The position numbers and the translations under genes were made by a program. 64,000 nt of DNA from an uncultured Porphyromonadaceae bacterium (GTDB taxonomy: Bacteria > Bacteroidota > Bacteroidia > Bacteroidales > Muribaculaceae): positions 62,001 to 126,000 of the forward strand of contig URMS01000005.1 in NCBI GenBank assembly GCA_900548975.1. The letters are read 5' to 3'. Shown in pieces: positions 60,637 through 64,000 of the stretch. How positions within the stretch are numbered: position 1 is the stretch's first letter; each line of letters starts with the position of its first letter. The notes under the pieces were generated by a model. The model saw only the letters and a list, made by a program, of their open reading frames with translations, did no database searches and was not told the origin of the DNA.

Positions 60637-61371
60637 ATGTCTGCAAACGTAACTTTTCTCGAGAACTCGGGCTTTATGGTAGAATTTCCCCGCATAATCC
60701 TCGTGTTCGACTATATGGCCGATCCGGCCCACAAAGTAAAAAAAGCTCTTGAGCATCATCCCGACAAACCTGTGATTTTCTTTGTGACACACAACCACAG
60801 CGACCATTTCAATACCGATATATTCAACCTCGGCCAGAGCCACAGGCGCCTTTACGTGCTGTCGAACGACATACCCACCCGCGAGATACACGACGATATG
60901 CCCATCGACTGGATGAGCGCGGGCGATATCATCGAGAATCTTCCCGAAGGAATAAAGGTAGAGGCATTCGGAAGCACCGATGCCGGTGTAAGCTATCTGG
61001 TGACCATGGCCGACGGCTTCAGGATATTCCATGCCGGCGACCTCAACAACTGGCACTGGGATCAGGAAAACACCGAGCGCGAAATACATAAGGCCCACGA
61101 AGATTTCACCGTCATTGTCGATCGCATAGCGGCAGCGTGCCCGGCTGTCGATGTGGCTTTCTTCCCTGTCGACACGCGACTTGGCGCTAACTGCGCCGCA
61201 GGAGCCGAGCAGTTTCTTGCCACAGTCAAAGTTGCCGACTTCTTCCCCATGCACTTCAAGGGCCGCTACGAAACCGCCTGCGATTTCGCCGCATACCATC
61301 TGCCCGACGCAGTACGGACACGCACAAACATGTACTGTCTGCACAATCCTGGCGAAAGCGTGGAAATCTGA
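60637..61371 (+). CDS. MBL-fold metallo-hydrolase
   Basis: A 244-residue cytoplasmic protein of the metallo-beta-lactamase superfamily, UlaG-like in layout. The metal motif is FVTHNHSDHF (HxHxDH, about residues 50-59), followed by FHAGDLNNWHWDQE (about 130-143) and a late HFKGRYE. Start at the ATG 60637 (MSANVTFLENSGFMVEF) is chosen since the family begins with such a strand; the 35 codons upstream look non-coding. Substrate unknown. Confidence 0.85.
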   Translation: MSANVTFLENSGFMVEFPRIILVFDYMADPAHKVKKALEHHPDKPVIFFVTHNHSDHFNTDIFNLGQSHRRLYVLSNDIPTREIHDDMPIDWMSAGDIIENLPEGIKVEAFGSTDAGVSYLVTMADGFRIFHAGDLNNWHWDQENTEREIHKAHEDFTVIVDRIAAACPAVDVAFFPVDTRLGANCAAGAEQFLATVKVADFFPMHFKGRYETACDFAAYHLPDAVRTRTNMYCLHNPGESVEI

Positions 61372-61507
61372 AATAGCCTGTAGTATCCCTCGCGAATGGA
61401 GCCTGCACAAGGCCCCATTTCTTTTTTTGAACGTTTTTGGCAATGATGAAGACACCTCTAAATATCTAACAAAAGTAATTTCGCAGTGTTTTTTTAATCA
61501 CTGCAAT

Positions 61508-63481
61508 ATGAAAAAGTATTTAAGTCTGATTGCCACAGCCGCACTGCTGTCGGCATGCTCCGAAGCGCCTACGGTAAGCTCGCCCGACGGCACTATCAAA
61601 GTCGACGTAAGTCGCGACGGCTCGTCGCTGAGCTATGCCGTGACCGTAGGCGGCGATACGCTGATTGCGCCCTCGCACCTGGGCTTCGTCGCCGAAGGTC
61701 TCACTCCGGCCGCCGATGCCAAAATGACAGTGAAGCATTCCTCGTTCGACCAGACATGGACTCAGCCATGGGGCGAAAACAAGGAAATACGCAACCACTA
61801 CAACGAAGTGGCCGTGACACTTACCGATGCCGCTCTTGAATATACGGTGCGTGTACGCGCCTTCGACGACGGCGTGGCATTCCGCTACGAGTGGAATCTG
61901 GCCTCGAGCGACTCGGTGGTGGTCCGCGACGAGCTTACCGAGTTCGCTTTCGCACGCCCCGCCATGAGCTGGGCCATACCGGCCAATTTCGACACCTACG
62001 AGCTGGAATACCGCAACGTGGCCATCAACGATGTTACCGACGCCAACACACCCTTTACCTTCGAAGTGGATTCTGCAGGCATATTCGGCTCTATCCACGA
62101 AGCCGCGCTCTACGATTATCCCGAAATGACCCTCGTGCGCACCGCGGGCCGTACCCTCAAGGCAAATCTCGCTCCGCTGCCCGACGGCGTGAAGGCCTAT
62201 CTGCCCTCGGCCTTCGCCACACCCTGGCGCAGCATACAGCTGGGTAAATCGGCATGCGACCTCATTAACTCGGGCCTTATCCTCAACCTCAACGAACCCT
62301 CGAAAATCGCCGATACTTCGTGGATAAAACCTCAGAAGTATGTGGGCATATGGTGGGGCATGCACCTGGGCACCATGACATGGACCATGGGCCCGCGCCA
62401 CGGCGCCACAACTGAAAACGCCATCAGATATATCGACTTCGCCGCCGAGAACAATCTTCAGGGCGTGCTCTTCGAAGGATGGAACGAAGGCTGGGACACC
62501 TGGGGCGGCAAACAGCACTTCAACTATGCCAAGGCATATGCCGACTTCGATATCGACTCTATCGCCGCTTACGCAACTTCCAAAGGCATAGAGCTGTGGG
62601 CCCACAACGAGACAGGCGGCAACATACCCGAATACGAGGCCGCCATGGACAGCACCTTCGCCTACTACAAATCGCTGGGCATACACACCCTCAAGACCGG
62701 ATATGCCGGCGGGTATGTCGGCGGCCAGTACCATCACTCCCAGTACGGCGTGAAGCACTATCAGCTTGTGGTGGAGACCGCCGCTAAATACCAGCTGATG
62801 GTCGACGCCCACGAGCCAATCAAGGAAACAGGCATACGCCGTACCTGGCCCAACATGATGACACGCGAAGGCGCCCGCGGCATGGAGTGGAACGCATGGT
62901 CTGCCGGCAACACGCCCGAATACCTGTGCACACTGCCATTCGTGCGCCTGCTCTCGGGCCCGATGGACTACACTCCGGGCATCTTCGACATCAACTATGA
63001 GCGCGCCAAGGCCGACCCCGGACGCATAGAATGGAACGGCCGCAACGACTACTGCAAGATCAACACCACCGTCGCACGCCAGATAGCCAACTGGGTGATC
63101 ATCTACTCGCCCCTGCAGATGGCCGCCGATCTTATCGAGAACTACGAGGGACAGCCCGCGTTCCAGTTCTTCCGCGACTTCAACGCCGACTGCGACTGGT
63201 CGCAGGCCCTCCAGGGCGAAATCGGCAAATATATAGCCGTGGTACGCCGCGCCGGCGACAACTACTACCTCGGCGCAGGCACCGACAGCGAAGCCCGCAC
63301 ACTCACCGTGCCTCTGTCGTTCCTCGGCGAGGGCACATACACTGCCACTGTCTATGCCGACGACCCGGCCGACGCCACCAAGGTGGTGATAAGCTCGCGC
63401 GATGTCACAGCGGCCGATACTCTCACCGTAGAGATGGCAGCCGCCGGCGGTCAGGCCGTGACATTCCTGCCCGGGCGATAA
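61508..63481 (+). CDS. GH97 glycosidase, SusB-like lipoprotein
   Basis: A 657-residue lipoprotein (lipobox LLSAC, Cys17). The N-terminal beta-sandwich starts SSPDGTIKVDVSRDGSSLSYAVTVGGDTL. The catalytic barrel begins PQKYVGIWWGMHLGTMTW. WAHNETGGN, DAHEPIKETG and MTREGARGMEWNAW supply the glutamates that bind calcium and act in catalysis in SusB. The retaining subgroup's catalytic Asp is not seen after LKTGYAGG, which points to an inverting alpha-glucosidase. The frame upstream to 61151 overlaps the MBL gene and is not used. The gene ends at a strong terminator. Confidence 0.9.
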   Translation: MKKYLSLIATAALLSACSEAPTVSSPDGTIKVDVSRDGSSLSYAVTVGGDTLIAPSHLGFVAEGLTPAADAKMTVKHSSFDQTWTQPWGENKEIRNHYNEVAVTLTDAALEYTVRVRAFDDGVAFRYEWNLASSDSVVVRDELTEFAFARPAMSWAIPANFDTYELEYRNVAINDVTDANTPFTFEVDSAGIFGSIHEAALYDYPEMTLVRTAGRTLKANLAPLPDGVKAYLPSAFATPWRSIQLGKSACDLINSGLILNLNEPSKIADTSWIKPQKYVGIWWGMHLGTMTWTMGPRHGATTENAIRYIDFAAENNLQGVLFEGWNEGWDTWGGKQHFNYAKAYADFDIDSIAAYATSKGIELWAHNETGGNIPEYEAAMDSTFAYYKSLGIHTLKTGYAGGYVGGQYHHSQYGVKHYQLVVETAAKYQLMVDAHEPIKETGIRRTWPNMMTREGARGMEWNAWSAGNTPEYLCTLPFVRLLSGPMDYTPGIFDINYERAKADPGRIEWNGRNDYCKINTTVARQIANWVIIYSPLQMAADLIENYEGQPAFQFFRDFNADCDWSQALQGEIGKYIAVVRRAGDNYYLGAGTDSEARTLTVPLSFLGEGTYTATVYADDPADATKVVISSRDVTAADTLTVEMAAAGGQAVTFLPGR

Positions 63482-63501
63482 GCGAGAGGTCCTGACACAC
63501 G

Positions 63502-63547
63502 AAACCCGGGTAAATCACACCAACCGAAGTGAATTACCCGGGTTTTT
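63502..63547. terminator. Bidirectional terminator
   Basis: A long stem AAACCCGGGTAA/TTACCCGGGTTT (63502-63513 with 63534-63545), with CAC/GTG further in, has A and T tracts on its two sides. It can serve the GH97 gene and the convergent flavodoxin-domain gene. Confidence 0.85.
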
Positions 63548-63561
63548 ACTATTCTGTCGGA

Positions 63562-64000
63562 TCACTCGGCCATGAGCGAGTCGGCCAGGGCGCCGATGGC
63601 AGGGAGGTCGGAGGTATGGAGGCGGCTGTTGAGGGTGAGGACAGGGGCGACTACGGTCATGCTCTTCATGCGCGACAGCGTGTCGGCCATGAGGCGTGCG
63701 GCCTGCGGTGCCCACGAGCCGTTCTCTACCAGAGCCACACGACGGCCGCACAGACGTTTGCTTTCGATGTGATGCAGAAAACTGCACATGGCCGGGAAAA
63801 GACCGCCGTCGTAGGTAACGGAGCACAGCACCATATGGCTCAGACGGAAAGCCTCGGCCACGGCATACGATACGTCGTGGCGGCACAGATCGAGAAGCGT
63901 CACCTCGCCGGCACCGCGTTCCTGAAGCACCGCGGCTATGCGGCGTGCGGCCTCGGCAGTGCCGCCGTATATCGACGCATAGGCCACAAGAACACCGCGG
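63562..64000 (-). CDS. Flavodoxin-domain protein, C-terminal part
   Basis: The frame is open to the window edge, so only the last 146 codons are seen. RGVLVAYASIYGGTAEAARRIA is the FMN-phosphate loop, SVTYDGGLFPAMCSFLHHIESKRLCGRRVALVENGSWAPQAARLM is the remainder of a flavodoxin fold. A C-terminal flavodoxin after an MBL part is the layout of A-type flavoproteins (oxygen or NO reductases), which is the likely identity. The apparent GTG at 63987 is internal. Confidence 0.75.
   Translation of the reverse strand, partial: RGVLVAYASIYGGTAEAARRIAAVLQERGAGEVTLLDLCRHDVSYAVAEAFRLSHMVLCSVTYDGGLFPAMCSFLHHIESKRLCGRRVALVENGSWAPQAARLMADTLSRMKSMTVVAPVLTLNSRLHTSDLPAIGALADSLMAE

Noticed and set aside
1..64000. 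tRNA or rRNA genes
   Set aside because: No cloverleaf with a T-arm consensus and no rRNA core words were found while reading both strands; a tRNAscan run would settle it.

Overview
This window looks like a chromosome segment from an anaerobic gut bacterium of the order Bacteroidales, probably the Muribaculaceae/Prevotella side. The evidence is Bacteroidetes-type promoters (TTTG, about 19-20 bp, TAnnTTTG), a Bacteroidetes-type transketolase, a TonB receptor with a carboxypeptidase-like regulatory domain, lipoproteins, GH78/GH97 glycosidases, BspA-like leucine-rich repeats and secreted proteins with a YNLxG...GIYI C-terminus. No rRNA, tRNA or CRISPR array was seen.

Layout. 1-14.5 kb is GC-rich core-type DNA: a partial secreted protein, a CHASE2 membrane protein with a secreted partner, transketolase, an OmpA-family protein, GluQ-RS, two tandem duplicated membrane proteins, a TonB receptor with a large lipoprotein, a PduO-type cobalamin adenosyltransferase and a small DUF2795 protein. 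From 14.55 to 25.5 kb lies an AT-rich integrative element: a tyrosine integrase, a Xis-like HTH protein behind a structured leader, a possible primase, a second catalytic-domain-only tyrosine recombinase, a candidate structured RNA, a Sel1 lipoprotein and an XRE-NADAR fusion coupled to a membrane protein. It carries no relaxase or conjugation genes. The element sits at the 3' end of the DUF2795 gene. The gene tail coding for FNEDEY-stop occurs at 14533, 25471 and 30755, each time followed by a plus-strand terminator, so these look like attL, an internal att and attR. Between the second and third copies are a Fic gene bracketed by palindromes, a 281-bp MITE-like element and an ECF sigma/anti-sigma/Spy-like/esterase operon.

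30.9-44.5 kb is a defence-rich stretch of intermediate GC. It holds an McrBC pair whose mcrB is interrupted by an in-frame amber codon in the N-terminal reader domain, an NPCBM-like surface protein, a DKNYY-repeat protein, and a four-gene overlapping operon: two adenine methyltransferases, an McrB-like AAA+ NTPase and a LlaJI-like nuclease. From 44.6 kb to the end the DNA is again GC-rich: carbonic anhydrase, a decayed secreted gene, a BspA-like LRR protein, MscS, a PepSY-like lipoprotein, a pectin-lyase-fold secreted protein, an unknown/Sel1 pair, two overlapping GH78 rhamnosidases, an MBL-fold hydrolase, a SusB-like GH97 and the end of a flavodoxin-domain protein. GC-rich hairpin repeats are scattered at 46.0, 49.2 and 54.9 kb.

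The genes most worth following are the att arrangement in DUF2795, the XRE-NADAR/membrane-protein operon, the structured RNA at 21.3 kb, the Fic gene with flanking operators and the split mcrB. All functional statements rest on reading the sequence and on remembered family motifs; no database search was run.
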